Source of the DNA: Mytilus californianus
Lineage: Eukaryota; Mollusca; Bivalvia; Mytilida; Mytilidae
Assembly: GCF_021869535.1 (NCBI RefSeq)
Contig: NW_026262690.1
Coordinates: forward strand, 13,507,501 to 13,571,500
Length of the DNA: 64,000 nt
Direction of reading: 5' to 3'
Made by a program: the position numbers and the translations under genes
The notes under the pieces: generated by a model
Databases searched by the model: none
What the model was told of the DNA's origin: nothing
Seen by the model: only the letters and a program-made list of their open reading frames with translations
Part shown: positions 12,201-25,376 of the stretch, piece after piece
How positions within the stretch are numbered: position 1 is the first letter of the stretch
Layout: every line of letters begins with the position of its first letter

Positions 12201-13052
12201 TATAATGTTATAGATTTCATATAACAAAATTACAAGCGATAAAAGAGTTGTAATTGTTAATGTTGCATCATCATCATATTTCTGTTAAAAGTGTCATTTT
12301 TATTAATTCACTATTCTGTTATTGTAATTTTATATGCGTAGGAGATAGTGCCGTGACGGAATTAAGGAAAAAGTTGATTATTAAAAGAGTTTAATTCACT
12401 TCATATTTAATACGGCTAAACATTTTCAGTCCTAGAAAAATGATTTTACTTGAAATTTAAATTGTTCATCATAAAGCCTGATGATGAAGTTTGGTAAATT
12501 TTTAGCATTTAGCTAGCATTAATTTGACGGAAAGTGCAGACTTGATATTGAAAGACTGCAAACAAACATATTTCTTTTTTTATTTGATTCAAACATCACA
12601 CATTATGATTTATTCATTAAGCCAAACAGCTAATCCCAAAAGTCTTTTGATGAAAAATAATGAATGTACACATTACTGTAAAGGGAGACATTTTGTTGTT
12701 TAACATCATACAATGAAGCTCTAATGAATAAATTGTATTGGAACTACTATAAATAATTAAAACTACAATTTCTCTTTCAGACACACAATTTTTTATGAAA
12801 TTAGATTTCTTTTAAACTATTTTTCCAAATATCTACTATAAAATCAATAACTTAATAATTTCAGGAAAGATGTGTCTGGTCCCTGATTGGACTGAATACA
12901 TAGTTTTCCAATAAAGATTCAGGACTTAATTTTACTTGCATTTCTTCATGTTTCCTGGTTTCTTTTGAGTTTTTTGGGTGTTCTGAATACTATTGAGCTT
13001 GTATTGATATAGTTTTATTTATTTAAGAGGCATAATAAGTTTTTCAGTTGGA

Positions 13053-13640
13053 AAGTTGTTTCCTGTTTGGGAAATACCAGACTTAATGGAGGCCATGTGA
13101 AACTTAATTGATCTCCATTGTAAGGACAAGTCTCTTGTTTGGGCCATACCAGACTTATTGGAGGCCATAGGAAACTTAATTGATCTCCATTGTAAGGACA
13201 AGTCTCTTGTTTGGGCTATACCTGACTTATTGGAGGCCATAGGAAACTTAATTGATCTCCATTGTAAGGACAAGTCTCTTGTTTGGGCCATACCTGACTT
13301 ATTGGCGGCCATAGGAAACTTAATTGATCTTCATTGTAAGGACAAGACTCTTGTTTGGGCCATAACAGACTTATTGAAGCCATTGGAAACTTAATTGATC
13401 TCCATTGTAAGGACAAGTCTCTTGTTTGGGCCATACCAGACTTATTGGAGGCCATAGGAAGCTTAATTGATCTCCATTGTAAGGACAAGTCTCTTGTTTG
13501 AGCCATACCAGACTTATTGGAGGCCATAGGAAACTTAATAATTGATCTCCATTGTAAGGACAAGTCTCTTGTTTGGGCCATAACAGACTTATTGAAGGCC
13601 ATATAAAACTTAATTGATCTCCATTGTAAGGATAAGATCC
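13053..13640. repeat. ~72-bp minisatellite, about eight copies
   Basis: Units read 'ttggaggccataggaaactt', 'aattgatctccattgtaagg' and 'acaagtctcttgtttgggcc'. Because 72 bp is 24 codons, several frames on both strands stay open; unit divergence and small indels shift frames (for example near 13540), so this is a non-coding tandem repeat. Confidence 0.92.
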
Positions 13641-13961
13641 ACCAAATTTAATGGTCCCTGTACTAATGACAAGTATTATTGCTTTTTCCTTTATTTCTAA
13701 TAAAAAATGAAAAAATAACAAAATCAAACTAATACTTACTATTTAAGACATAAATTGTTTTAATCCTTGATCAATTAAGAAATTAAGTATTTAATGGTAT
13801 CATGTCTTGTTAAGTTTTACATTTATTTGTACTACAGTTAATTAAATATTTATTAGTTGCATGTTTTGAAGTAACAATTCCAATATTTCTGGACAATATT
13901 AAGATGTACTTTTTATAGGTTTGAACTCTGATTAAATAAAGAATCAATTCTACGTCTAGGT

Positions 13962-14051
13962 TAGTGTATGGAAAGGTATATACTATGAAATTTAGAGCGA
14001 GGGGCTTGCCCCAAGCTCTTAATTTCATAGTATATACCTTTCCATAGACTA
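13962..14051. repeat. 90-bp near-perfect palindrome
   Basis: Arms 'tagtgtatggaaaggtatat' and its complement converge through 'catagtatatacctttcc' on a GC-rich centre 'ggggcttgcccc'. Only a few mismatches are visible. DNA to the right (14052-14100) is related in inverse orientation to 15113-15220. Confidence 0.88.
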
Positions 14052-14567
14052 TCCAATTTAGCACATATTTACAACTCGAGTAATCTTTTAATTGGTCTAT
14101 TGATAGTTTATTTTGGCTGACTACTTGTATCACAGGTGTTTGTAAAACGGAGCTCATTAACGAATTTTGTAAATCTACTCACCAGTATCATTGTAAAATA
14201 TGTGATTTCAAATGGCCCTTCACTCCAGAATGAAAAGATGGTAGCTGCTGGTGTAAGTATGTATACTGATATAAAGCGGTGTTTTACTATACATGTTCTT
14301 CTTAGGTAACATGACAAAATGAATTGACCAAAAGCAGGTAATAATGAAATTGCAGTGGAAGCTTTACATGTTTTGAAAACATTTTTTAATTTCACAGTAA
14401 AACTAAAGCTATAATAAATTTGAAACATATAGATAAGTTTGTCCCCAAAGATATAGTCTAGCAGATAGGCATTAAAAAGCAACGTCAAATAGATCAGAGA
14501 TTATAGGTTTTGTGTGGTTTTTTTTATTAGTTCAAAGTAAAAACTAAAAGATTTATCAGAATATGTT

Positions 14568-14594
14568 TATATATATATATATATATATATATAT
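14568..14594. repeat. (TA)n microsatellite
   Basis: About 13 uninterrupted TA units. Confidence 0.95.
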
Positions 14595-16616
14595 GTAGGT
14601 GGCACATTATCTTCAGACATAATCACAGTTTTCAATTCATGACATCGTCCTAAACATGCAGGAAATATTTGCCACTGGACATTAAGCAACCAATAATCAA
14701 TAAATCAATAAATTCATGACGAAATAGATCACTTTCCTTAAGAAAGTTTAAAAAAATTATTACCAAGTTGCTTTAATTTTCCTTCACAAGTTTTTTATAG
14801 TACACACTTTTCTGTGTACAAAGTAATTGCATGGATGATACATTATCATAATTTTAAGATATCGTTGTACTCTAATCAAGGTATAAAGAACCATATGTAT
14901 TACCCTTTATTTTAATGATAAAATTTGCAATTGTCAAAAACATTTTTTAAATCCAAAGATTTTAATAGCAGGATATTTAAAAATCAATGTGAAAACTAAT
15001 TACAAACTCTTTAATTTGGAACACAGCATTTTATTTCAAAATAGCCAGTGGCAATTTTTGTTTTAAATATCTTGATTACGATTCAATGAAATCTTACCCT
15101 TGTGGTCATTCATGAGTAGTTACTTAGTACACAGGAAAAGTATGTACTATGAAAATTAGAAGGCAAATATAAGCAATTTGATTGGACGAGAAGTTGTAAG
15201 TATGTGCTAATAATTACTTTCACCTCTTGGAAGTTTGTATGACTGGTTTTGACAGTATAAATTATATGTATATCCCAGTAATTGGAATTTTGAGAAGAAC
15301 TCAAGGTTATAATCCAATACTTGGATTAATTAACTGGCTCAGTGCATGCCATCATGAAGAGTTTCTGTGGTCAACTAAGAGTCAAATGAATAATAGTAAA
15401 CAAATCACAGAATCGTCAGATAAAAAATTAATAAGGATGTTCCAATCATTTAAGTTATTTCAATTGGCCCAGTGATTTTAGGAGAATTTTTTAATTTGCA
15501 GATTAACAAAGAAAACGGACAACAGAACTGAGAAATTGAGCTTTAAATATTGTTATTTAGAGAGCAACATTATGTGCAATAAAGGATTTGGTATAATTTG
15601 TATTTTTGAGGATTTTCAATATCATCTTTATCAACCTTTGCAGACATTATAATAGATATATCTGAATCCCTGTATAATTAATGCCACTGCAGAAAGTCAC
15701 TTTATAGTGTTTCTCCTTAAACAAATTGTAATCTTCTTGATTTTCACACAAGACTTTTGAAAAAAAATTATCCTACAGGTTTTGAAAAGTAAGGACTGAC
15801 CATGCATATGTTTATGGTTTGAAAAAGTTAGAACTGACCATATGTTAATATAGATTGGAAAAGTTGGAACTGACCATAATTTTCTATTTTAATAAAAACA
15901 GCAACTAACAGGTTTGAAATCTTGGTAAAAAAAATACATTGGGGGGTAATAGTAAACATAATTTCTATCTTTAATATTTTGTTCATATTGAATGTTTCTT
16001 GTGTGCTCTAAAAGAGATTCATTCCAATGGTACAAGAAAAAGTTTTTCAATCATCTTGCTGAAATGTAAATGTGTATATGTCCCCTTAGTGCAATTGGTA
16101 TGGACATGAGTTGACCTTGCTGAAGATCTATATTCCAAACACTGACCTGTGATGACCATATCCGAGACCAATGAGACCAATACGTTATATGACCATCCTT
16201 CTGGTGATCCTTAACCTAACATCGATGGTTTTAAGACACATAATAATTTGCTACATAGTCATGTGATTAAATTAGATGTTAGCATCTTTTCTGTTCTGAT
16301 AAATATTCTCGAATCAATAAAATATAATTGATATGCTTTGATAAACATTTTAAATGTTTCTAAGAAGTATGGTCAATGTCATTGACAGTAGCCACATAAA
16401 TCTTATGATTAAAATTTCAAGACAGCAACTATATATTTGTATCTTAAAATAGGTGAATGTATTTGGGTACATGTTATTAAAATTATTAATTGAAGTTCTT
16501 ACAATTGCTTAAATATACTATGACAAATCTATTTCACTGCAAATCACCTGTGACATTACACATCTTCAAGAAATTCCTATTTTCTTTCAAATGAAGTGTA
16601 TTAACGAAACTCATTT
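14595..16616. other. Intronic DNA, mostly unrecognised
   Basis: 15113-15220 shares 'gtatgtactatgaaaattag' and 'gttgtaagtatgtgctaat' with the complement of 14010-14095, suggesting a dispersed element of which 13962-14051 is a rearranged copy. Three copies of 'agttggaactgaccat'-like wording occur at 15785-15880. No exon found. Confidence 0.4.
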
Positions 16617-17145
16617 GAGTTATTATTGCGAACCCAATGAAAGTTTTCCACAGTGCCATCTCTATCTTGACCAGGTATTTAAACTTTTGCAAGTTCACCT
16701 GTCCTATTGAATAAATACAATAGCTATTGTTCTCGTGTAGTTTATTCTGTGGGACCTTTAAATTTCTTCTAAGAGAAATCTATCATTCATTGATTAAATT
16801 ACCTGAGTAAAATAAAATTCTTATATATAGACAAAAATACTTTTTTTATACTCATTAATTGCGTGTGATGATGTATTTATTCAATATTATTGCAAACCCA
16901 ATGAAAGTTTTCCACAGTGCCATCTCTATCTTGACCAGGTATTTAAACTTTTGCAAGTTCACCTGTCCTATTGAATAAATACAATAGCTATTGTTCTCTG
17001 TGTAGTTTATTCTGTGGGACCTTTAAATTTCTTCTAAGAGAAATCTATCATTCATTGATTAAATTACCTGAGTAAAAAAATGATCATATACATAGACAAA
17101 AATACTTTTTTTATACTCATTAACTGTGTGTGATGATGTAGTTAT
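16617..17145. repeat. 264-bp tandem duplication
   Basis: The sequence from 'aacccaatgaaagttttcca' at 16631 recurs at 16895, with near identity through 'gtgtgatgatgta' at both ends. The differences are a handful of substitutions and small indels, so the duplication looks young. Confidence 0.93.
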
Positions 17146-18300
17146 TCAATATTAATAATATATTTTCATTCAGTTTAATATAAACATTGATTCAATCATA
17201 AAAAGTTGATTTCTGACAAAACTTTCAACATTGTTCCTTTTAAAAAAAAATTTGTTTGACATGAATAAGAACTTGAAAATAATGATGTTTCAAATTAAGA
17301 TCTTCTTAAATGCATTCTATAACTAAAAAAAAAAAAAATCAAATTTCAATAGGAACATTGATAAAACTTTTGTTAGATATCAACTTTTTATGATCCTTAT
17401 CTACTGCACAATAAATTGACATGAGGTTTCTAAATCATTTTCATAGTACTAAGAATATCTTTCTTCCAGTATTTATAGCTCACTATTGTTGAGTTAAATG
17501 TCAATGTAACACTTTCTCCAAAGTGCCAGGGTTTTCCTTACTTTATCCTCATTATCTATGTTAAAGTAATTCCCAATGGTAAATAAACTTAGGATAATTT
17601 CTAAAGGTGAATAGTGGTAGCTGTCAATTTCTTATTGAGACTTTCTTTTTTGAGAAATGAAGTTTTCAGTGTTATTAATTCACCATTTCCAACTATAAAA
17701 TAGCATAGATAGAAAAAAAATATTCCCTATTAAACTAGGTGTTGCTGATAGCTCTGCTTTACTGCTTACAACAGCTATGAAAGTTAATTGAAACAATTCA
17801 AAAGTGATCAATACAACTTGACTCAACTTGACTGACATCTGAAATAACTCAATCCTAATATTTGACCTGTTTTAGATATTGATGTATGATCTACATCAGT
17901 GTATTCCTCTACTTAAGTGCTACAAATTTGACATTTATATTATAATTTAAATCTGTTTTTAGTTTCAAGTGTACCCGGAGGTCAGAAACCATTTAAATGA
18001 CAAAAAGTAGCTGCAAATATAATCTTATTTATCTACATGAAAATATAAATTAGATTTAAAGTTACAATTTGAAAATCTTTTATTTGGAAACCATAAATGA
18101 TATGAGATATTCATCAATTAAATCAAAAGCAGCTTTTTCAAATTAAAATTACAACATAAGTAAGGTTTGACATAGATAGTCTAGCTGCTTCATTTAAAAA
18201 GAAATGCACTTTTACTTGGCATTTCAATAGCTAAAATATATATCATTTATGTGGCTAAAACAAGTCCATAGGGATAGCTTAATATAAATCAATAACCTCT
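17146..18300. other. AT-rich intronic DNA, no recognised feature
   Basis: Contains an A-run near 17325-17338. No exon, array or recognised element. Confidence 0.4.
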
Positions 18301-19470
18301 ATCAACACTACCACTCCCTCCTCCCTCCCATACAACACTACTACCACTCCCTCCCCCCTCCCATACAACACTACCACTACCACTCCCCTTCCCCTCCCAT
18401 ACAACACTACCACTACCACTCCCTCCTCCCATACAACACTACTACCACTCCCTCCCCCCTCCCATACAACACTACCACTACCACTCCCTCCCCCTCCCAT
18501 ACAACACTACCACTACCACTCCCTCCTCCCATACAACACTACTACCACTCCCTCTCCCTCCCATACAACACTACCACTACCACTCCCTTCCCCTCCCATA
18601 CAACACTACCACTACCACTCCCCTTCCCCCTCCCATACAACACTACCACTACCACTCCCCTTCCCCCTTCAATACAATACTACCACTACCACTCCCTCTC
18701 CCTCCCATACAACACTACCACTACCACTCCCTCCCCCTCCCATACAACACTACCACTACCACTCCCTCTCCCTCCCATACAACACTACCACTACCACTCC
18801 CGCCCCCTCCCATACAACACTACCACTACCACTCCCGCCCCTCCCATACAACACTACCACTACCACTCCCGCCCCTCCCATACAACACTACCACTCCCTC
18901 CCCCTCCCATACAACACTACCACTACCACTCCCCTTCCCCCTCCCATACAACACTACCACTACCACTCCCCTTCCCCTCCCATACAACACTACCACTACC
19001 ACTCCCGCCCCTCCCATACAACACTACCACTCCCTCCCCCTCCCATACAACACTACCACTACCACTCCCCTTCCCCCTCCCATACAACACTACCACTACC
19101 ACTCCCCTTCCCCCTCCCATACAACACAACCACTACCACTCCCTCCCCCTCCCATACAACACTACCACTACCACTCCCTCCCCCCATACAACACTACCAC
19201 TCCCGCCCCCTCCCATACAACACTACCATTACCACTCCCCCCCTCCCATACAACACTACCACTCCTTCTCCCCTCCCATACAACACTACCACTCCCTACA
19301 CTCCCATACAACACTACCATTACCACTCCCTCCCCCTCCCATACAACACTACCACTCCCTCTCTCCTCCCATACAACACTACCACTCCCTCCTCCCTCCC
19401 ATACAACACTACCACTACCACTTCCACCCCCTCCCATACAACACTTCCATTACCACTCCCTCCCCCTTCC
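18301..19470. repeat. C-rich minisatellite, ~24-32 bp units, strongly strand-asymmetric
   Basis: About 1.17 kb of 'ctcccatacaacactaccac' units with variable numbers of 'taccac' hexamers and variable C-runs ('ccctccccctccc'). G is nearly absent from the plus strand. The minus strand is a G-rich array with repeated GGGAGGGGGAG blocks. Conceptual Gly/Ser/Val-rich peptides on the minus strand arise from this composition and change frame repeatedly, so they are not genes. Confidence 0.95.
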
Positions 19471-20014
19471 AAAACAAAAATATGAGAGGCCAATTGCTAT
19501 AGAACTAATAGAAACTTTACACCTTTGAGAAGGAGGTAATTAAAATGTATTTATTTAACTCCAGAGCTCTACTACAGATACAGAGAGGATGATTTTTCTA
19601 TAGTCTGGGATGTTAAACTTGTAACCTTGACTTTCATGCTAGAGATTTCAAGTGAAGGTGAGAAGTCCTACGTAGTAGCCTTATTTTACTCCAAATTGGT
19701 ATTTGTAAAACAGATCAGTCATATCGAGTACATGAACCTATGGTCTGTTCACTTTTAAATAAGTTCTTTTCTTAACCTTCTATCTTGAGAGATTACAATC
19801 ATATTCACAACATATAGATTATAGTTTGGGATGTATATTTTAACTTTAAGTTGTCTAAATGATACAGATAAAACATGATTTGTCAATATGATTCAAAAAG
19901 TTTGCAATAGTTAAACTATATGCCTGCTTACTTGACAGCTGAAAAATTCCAACCTTATTCATACAACTCTTTAGCATTGGTGACAAATCATAAAAGGTAT
20001 GTGGTATACTTACA

Positions 20015-20155
20015 TGAGATATGGGTTTTGTTCATTGTTGAAGGCTGTATGGTGACCTATAGTTGCTTTGCTAATTTATATATCATTTTGTCTCTGGTGG
20101 ATAGTTGTCTCATTGGCGATCGATCATACCACATCCTCTATGTTTATATAGTATC
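20015..20155 (+). mobile_element. Dispersed 'tgtctcattggcaatcat' element, 3' part
   Basis: 'atgggttttgttcattgttg', 'aaggctgtatggtgacctat' and 'agttgtctcattggcgatcg' place it in the family whose longest copies are at 34925-35245 and 56888-57172. Confidence 0.75.
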
Positions 20156-20308
20156 ATAATTTAACACCAATCTTTAGATTCTAGTCTGCATTATCATGTT
20201 AAGTTCCTTGAAGCTACAGCTCAAAATCTAATTTAAAATAGATCTTCTAGTGGTGTTGATTTATCATCACTGAACTCCAAACAATATTCAAAACATAAAG
20301 TAACTAGA

Positions 20309-20475
20309 TAGTAAACATGAATCTATAGTATTAAACATGAATCTTTAGTATTAAACATGAATCTCTAGTATTAAACATGAATCTATAGATGGTAAACATG
20401 AATCTTTAGTATTAAACATGAATCTATAGATGGTAAACATGAATCTATAGATAGTAAACATGAATCTATAGTAGT
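20309..20475. repeat. ~22-bp tandem repeat, about seven copies
   Basis: 'aaacatgaatctatagtatt' with variants 'atagatggtaaacatgaat'. Unit length varies between about 21 and 24 bp. Confidence 0.85.
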
Positions 20476-20569
20476 AAACATTGAATTGATTATGATCTTG
20501 AACTTCGTATTAGAGATTTCAAACTTTGTTTCAAGCATGGCAGTAGAAACAGTGACTTTACTAAGTATA

Positions 20570-20760
20570 AACAAGAGGCTGTCAAAATGACATCAAACTG
20601 CAATTTATTACATAATTATATTATCAATATACATATTTACATGGTAAAACAATGAAGGGCTAATTCTTTCCTTTGACAGAAGCCAAGAAAAGTTTGACAA
20701 AGTTTTATATCCAAATTCTTTCTAACGGACAGACAGACGGAGGGAGGGATGGAGTGTAGT
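20570..20760 (+). mobile_element. Fragment of a dispersed element with GACA/GACG tail
   Basis: Opens with 'acaagaggctgtcaaaatga' and ends in 'ggacagacagacggaggg'. The middle shares 'agaagccaagaaaagtttga' wording with the element at 25377-26222. No 3' hairpin remains. Confidence 0.55.
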
Positions 20761-22027
20761 AGTTGCTAGACCAGATTTCACCATTGGCATCACAGTTCAA
20801 AAGCATTGGTTGAATGGTTCATAAGTAGTTTAAAGGAAACAACTGGAGCCAGCAAGTTTTGACCTGTTTTTGTCAACTGGACTCTTGTTTATATGGTTGT
20901 TGTCCCTACTTGTTATAGACATAAACATTAAAAGTGTAATAAGTAATATAATTACAGTTAATATAAAATTTTAGATCTATGTTCCTGCTTTTGACAGACT
21001 TGAAAAATGAAAAATGTTCTGTCTTGTTTCAGACTTCACAGCACATATTGTAACACATATTAATTACTGTGCAACAACTTTTTACAATTCAGTATAATCC
21101 TCGAGCTTTTCTACAAATTTTATTTTTGAAATTTTGTTTCTTTAAAGCATTTCTAGAAAATGGTTAAAAGTTCAATAAGTTAAGTCTTCAAAATAGGAAC
21201 CTTGCCCTAAATTTGGTGAATAAAGCTCCAATATTAGCCTGTTATGATTTCCAGCAACAGCTGCACAATATTGTATTTTTGACACCCACTGGGAAGTTAT
21301 TCAGATTACATGCATATTTAGGACTATTTACAAGTTATATAAAACTATGCCTTCCAGTGTCAGGCTATATAATTGGATATTAATAGGCTTCATATCCAGT
21401 GAGAATAGGATATCGCTTGATATCAACAGAGTAATTAAATTTCAATATAATAATAAACAAGCCTTTAGGAGTTATTTATGACTATTTAATTTAAACATCT
21501 AGAGATAATATCAAGGGATTTCCAGTTCTCAGGAGTTGTAAAACCTATTTCTCTAACAATAAAACATCGTCTTTGCGTAAAAAAAAATTTCCAGACTCGC
21601 TGATCAAATCTTTTGAGCATACCAGTATGATGGCACCAGACTTTAATACTCAACATTTTAAAACTTTGTGTATGCTTCAGAATGTAATAAAAATTGATAA
21701 AAAGAATGTTTTTCGTGTAATAGTGTGAGTGTTTTGTATATTATTGAGGAAATCACATTTTCTGTTGCCAGTGAGGAAATGTACTTCATCTGAACCTTTG
21801 AAAGTCTGCAATGACTAAATGAAAATTCAATGGAAATATCCAAATGTTGTTTATGATGCTGCATGGGAAAGCCAATCAAACTAGTGCATTTTTCATATCA
21901 CTTATTCAAGCTACTTAGTAGATAATTGGCCACAACTATAAGAGAAAATATTTTGACTACACTTATCTGTAATGATTCAATGTTGTTTTGTTTTTTTTGG
22001 TTCTAATATTTAAAACATGAATTCTTA

Positions 22028-23010
22028 AACAAGAGTGCACACGCTGAAATGTCTCGCCTTCTTTACTGACCACTGATTTTAAGTTGATAGTCTTAACTAT
22101 AAAGCTTTACTAAAAGTATCACATAAACTTAACATGATCCAAGAAAAGATGCCAGACAGACATGTACACCTTACAATCAATCTATGCATTAAATATAGTT
22201 GACCTATTGCTAATAGTATCTAAGAAACAAACTTAACCATGAAAACTTAACATTGACCAATGAACCATGAAAATGAGGTCAAGACCAGATGATACCTGCC
22301 AGACAGACATATACACCTTACAATCATCCATACAACAAATATAGTTGACCTTTTGGTTATAGTTTAAGAAAAACAGACCAAAACGAAAAAACTAAACACT
22401 GAGCAATGAACCGTGAAAATGAGGTCAAGGTCAAATAAAACATGCCAGACTGACATGTACATTGTAAAATATTTCCATACACCAAATATAGTTGACCTAT
22501 TGCATATAGTATTAGAAAAAAGACCAAAACACAAAAACTTAACTTTAACCACTGAACCATGAAAATGAGGTCAAGGTCAGATGACACCTGCCAGTTGGAA
22601 ATGTACATCTTACAATCATTCCATACACCAAATATACAAGACCTATTGCTTATAGATTCTGATATATGGACTTGACCACGAAAACTTAACCTTGTTCACA
22701 GATTCATAAAATGAGGTCTAGGTCAGATGAAAACTGTCTGACGGGCATGAGGACCTTGCAAGGTATGCACATATTAAATATATTTATCCTATTACTCATA
22801 ATAAGAGAGAAATTAACTTTACAAAAAATCTTAATTTTTTTTTCAAGTAGTCACTGAACCATGAAAATGAGGTCAAGGACAATTGACATATGACAGACAG
22901 AAACTTCATAACATAAGGCATCTATATACAAAGTATGAAGCATCCAGGTCTTCCACCCTGGTGAATATAACATTTTAAGAAGTTAACTAATGCCGCCGCC
23001 GCCGCCAGAT
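22028..23010 (+). mobile_element. Dispersed element, 'GTCTCG' family, copy 2
   Basis: Begins 'aacaagagtgcacacgctga' and 'aatgtctcgccttc', runs through the same series of 'ctgaaccatgaaaatgaggt' units as 1225-2305, and reaches the GCC run (22992-23006). It then stops: the terminal hairpin present in copy 1 is replaced by the 30-bp array that follows. Confidence 0.8.
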
Positions 23011-23011
23011 C

Positions 23012-23385
23012 ATAATTATCAAGCTGTAGACCACACATACAATCATCAACAAGCTGTAGACCACACTTAAAATCATTATCAAGCTGTAGACCACACATAA
23101 AATCATTATCAAGCTGTAGACCACTCATAAAATAAATATCAAGCTGCAGACCACACATACAATCATTCTCAAGCGGTAGACCACACATAAAATCATTATC
23201 AAGCTGCAGACCACACATACAATCATTATCAAGCTGTAGACCACACATAAAATCATTATCAAGCTGCAGACCACACATACAATCATTATCAAGCTGTAGA
23301 CCACACCTAAAATCATTATCAAGCTGCAGATCACACATACAATCATTATCAAGCTGTAGACCCCACATAAAATCATTATAATCCA
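23012..23385. repeat. 30-bp minisatellite, about 12 copies
   Basis: 'atcattatcaagctgtagac' plus 'cacacataaa' or 'cacacataca' at 30-bp spacing. The same words ('ttatcaagctgcagacc') occur as single-copy segments of the dispersed element at 25377-26222. The right flank 'atccatagaagctaag' plus 'aattttcctagtacaatgag' also matches that element, so the array is an amplified internal piece of it. Thirty bp is ten codons, which explains the long open frame on the minus strand; no splice or start context supports coding. Confidence 0.93.
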
Positions 23386-23577
23386 TAGAAGCTAAGAACA
23401 GTTGGAAAAAAATTTTCCTAGTACAATGAGTATAGAAAAAGACAAATTATTTTATTGTATAAAGAACAATTTTTCATTTGTTGGTGTTAATGCCTTAACA
23501 ACTTCGTATAGACTTCTAGGAAATAGTTCTACAATGCACACTTCTTATTCATATTTAAAAACCTGTATATCAACAAT

Positions 23578-24855
23578 ATTCTTGGTGCTGGTAATTCCCA
23601 ATACTTGGTGCAGTGGGTAATCCACTTTATTTCTTGGTATTGGTAATCCACTATATTCCTTTGTGATGGTAATCCACTTTATTTCTTGGTATTGGTAATC
23701 CACTATATTTCTTGGTTTTGGTAATCCACTATATTTCTTGGTGTTGGTAATCCACTATATTTCGTGGTATTGGTAATCCACTTTATTTCTTGGTATTGGT
23801 AATCCACTATATTTCTTGGTGTTGGTACTCCACTATATTTCTTGGTGTTGGAAATCCACTATATTTCTTGGTGTTGGTAATCCACTCTTTTTCTTGGTGT
23901 TGGTAATCGACTACTTTTCTTGGTGTTGGTAATCCACTATATTTCTTGGTGTTCGTAATCCCCTATACTTGGTGTAGTTGGTAATCCACTATATTTCTTG
24001 CTATTGGTAATCCATAATATTTCTTGGTGTTGGTAATCAACTATATTTCTTTGTGTTGGCAATCCACTATATTTCTTGGTATTGGTAATCCACTATATTT
24101 CTTGGTATTGGTAATCCATAATATTTCTTGGGGTTGGTAATCCACTATATTTCTTGGTATTAGTAATCCACTATATTTCTTGGTGTTGGTTATCCACTAT
24201 ATCTCTTGGTGTTGGTAATCCACTATAATTCTTGGTATTGGTAATCCACTATACTTGGTGGTGTTGGTAATCTACTATATTTCTTGGTGTTGGTAATCCA
24301 CTATATTTCTTGATGTTGGTAATCCACTATATTTCTTGGTGTTCTTAATCCCCTATACTTGGTGTAGTTGGTAATCCACTATATTTCTTGGTGTTGGTAA
24401 TCCACTATATTTCTTGGTGTTGGTAATCCACTATTTTTCTTGGTGTTGGTAATCCACTATACTTAGTGGTGTTGGTAATCCACTATATTTCTTGGTATTG
24501 GTAATCGACTATATTTCTTGGTGTTTGTAATCCACTATATTTCTTGGTATTGGTAATCCACTATATTTCTTGGTGTTCGTAATCCACTATATTCTTGGTG
24601 TTGGTAATCCACTATATTTCTTGGTGTTGGTAATCCACTATATTTCTTGGTGTTGGTAATCCACTATACTTAGTGGTGTTGGCAATCCACTATATTTCTT
24701 AATTTTGGTAATCCACAATATTTCTTGGTGATGGTAATCCCCTATACTTGGTGTAGTTGGTAATCCACTATATTTCTTGGTATTGGTAATCCATAATATT
24801 TCTTGGTGTTGGTAATCCACTATATTTCTTGGTGTTGGTAATCCACTTTATCTAC
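23578..24855. repeat. 27-bp minisatellite, about 46 copies
   Basis: 1.28 kb of 'ttggtaatccactatatttc' + 'ttggtgt', with scattered substitutions and a recurring variant 'cccctatacttggtgtagtt' near 23960, 24350 and 24735. That spacing (about 385 bp) suggests higher-order amplification. Confidence 0.95.
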
Positions 24856-25066
24856 AGGATTATTTATTTCTCAGTTTACTTAATTTTATATAGGTAATTC
24901 AGTGGTGGTATCAACCTGGGGTATTTGGTCACCTGGACATCTCCTGTTTGGCTTTGTATGTTCTATAAATATATTAAAGCCCCATAGTTTGGCAAGAATT
25001 GAGATGTTTAATCTGTTGTTCTGAATAGTGACAGGGTCATGCTCTCAGCATGGTAAGGAACCCTTG

Positions 25067-25198
25067 CAAAATCTCTAGAAAAGTTAGTAGGTGGCCTGTC
25101 GTTATTTGTTAATTTTTTTTGTGTAACACATTGCAAAATCTCCAGAAAAGTTAGTAGGTGGCCTATCGTCATTTGTTATTTTTTTTTGTGTAACACAT
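25067..25198. repeat. 65-66 bp direct duplication
   Basis: 'gcaaaatctctagaaaagtt' through 'gtgtaacacatt' occurs twice in tandem with a few differences. Confidence 0.9.
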
Positions 25199-25376
25199 TA
25201 TTATTTCTCTTTAATGTCTATTTTGTCATTTCAATATACCAGTACCAATATTAAAAATTCAAAATGGTCTACAGGATTAAAAGCATTCAGTTTTATGCCA
25301 GGAGGGTATGTGTATCTTTTTTTTCGATTTTGCTGTATGCAATTGATTGAGGTAACATGTATACTGAAGCATAACT

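Noticed and set aside
13019-13727. Overlapping repeated-peptide open frames
   Set aside because: The ~72-bp tandem unit is a multiple of three, so several frames stay open by construction; unit indels break all of them.
14108-14488. 126-residue minus-strand open frame
   Set aside because: AT-rich hydrophobic composition, no domain recognised, partly overlaps the flank of a palindrome-bearing repeat.
18279-19437. Gly/Ser/Val-rich minus-strand open frames resembling a silk-like protein
   Set aside because: Pure minisatellite composition effect; frames change between neighbouring units and no exon borders are present.
22922-23386. 154-residue repeated minus-strand open frame
   Set aside because: Explained by the 30-bp repeat amplified from a dispersed element; flanks are transposon sequence.
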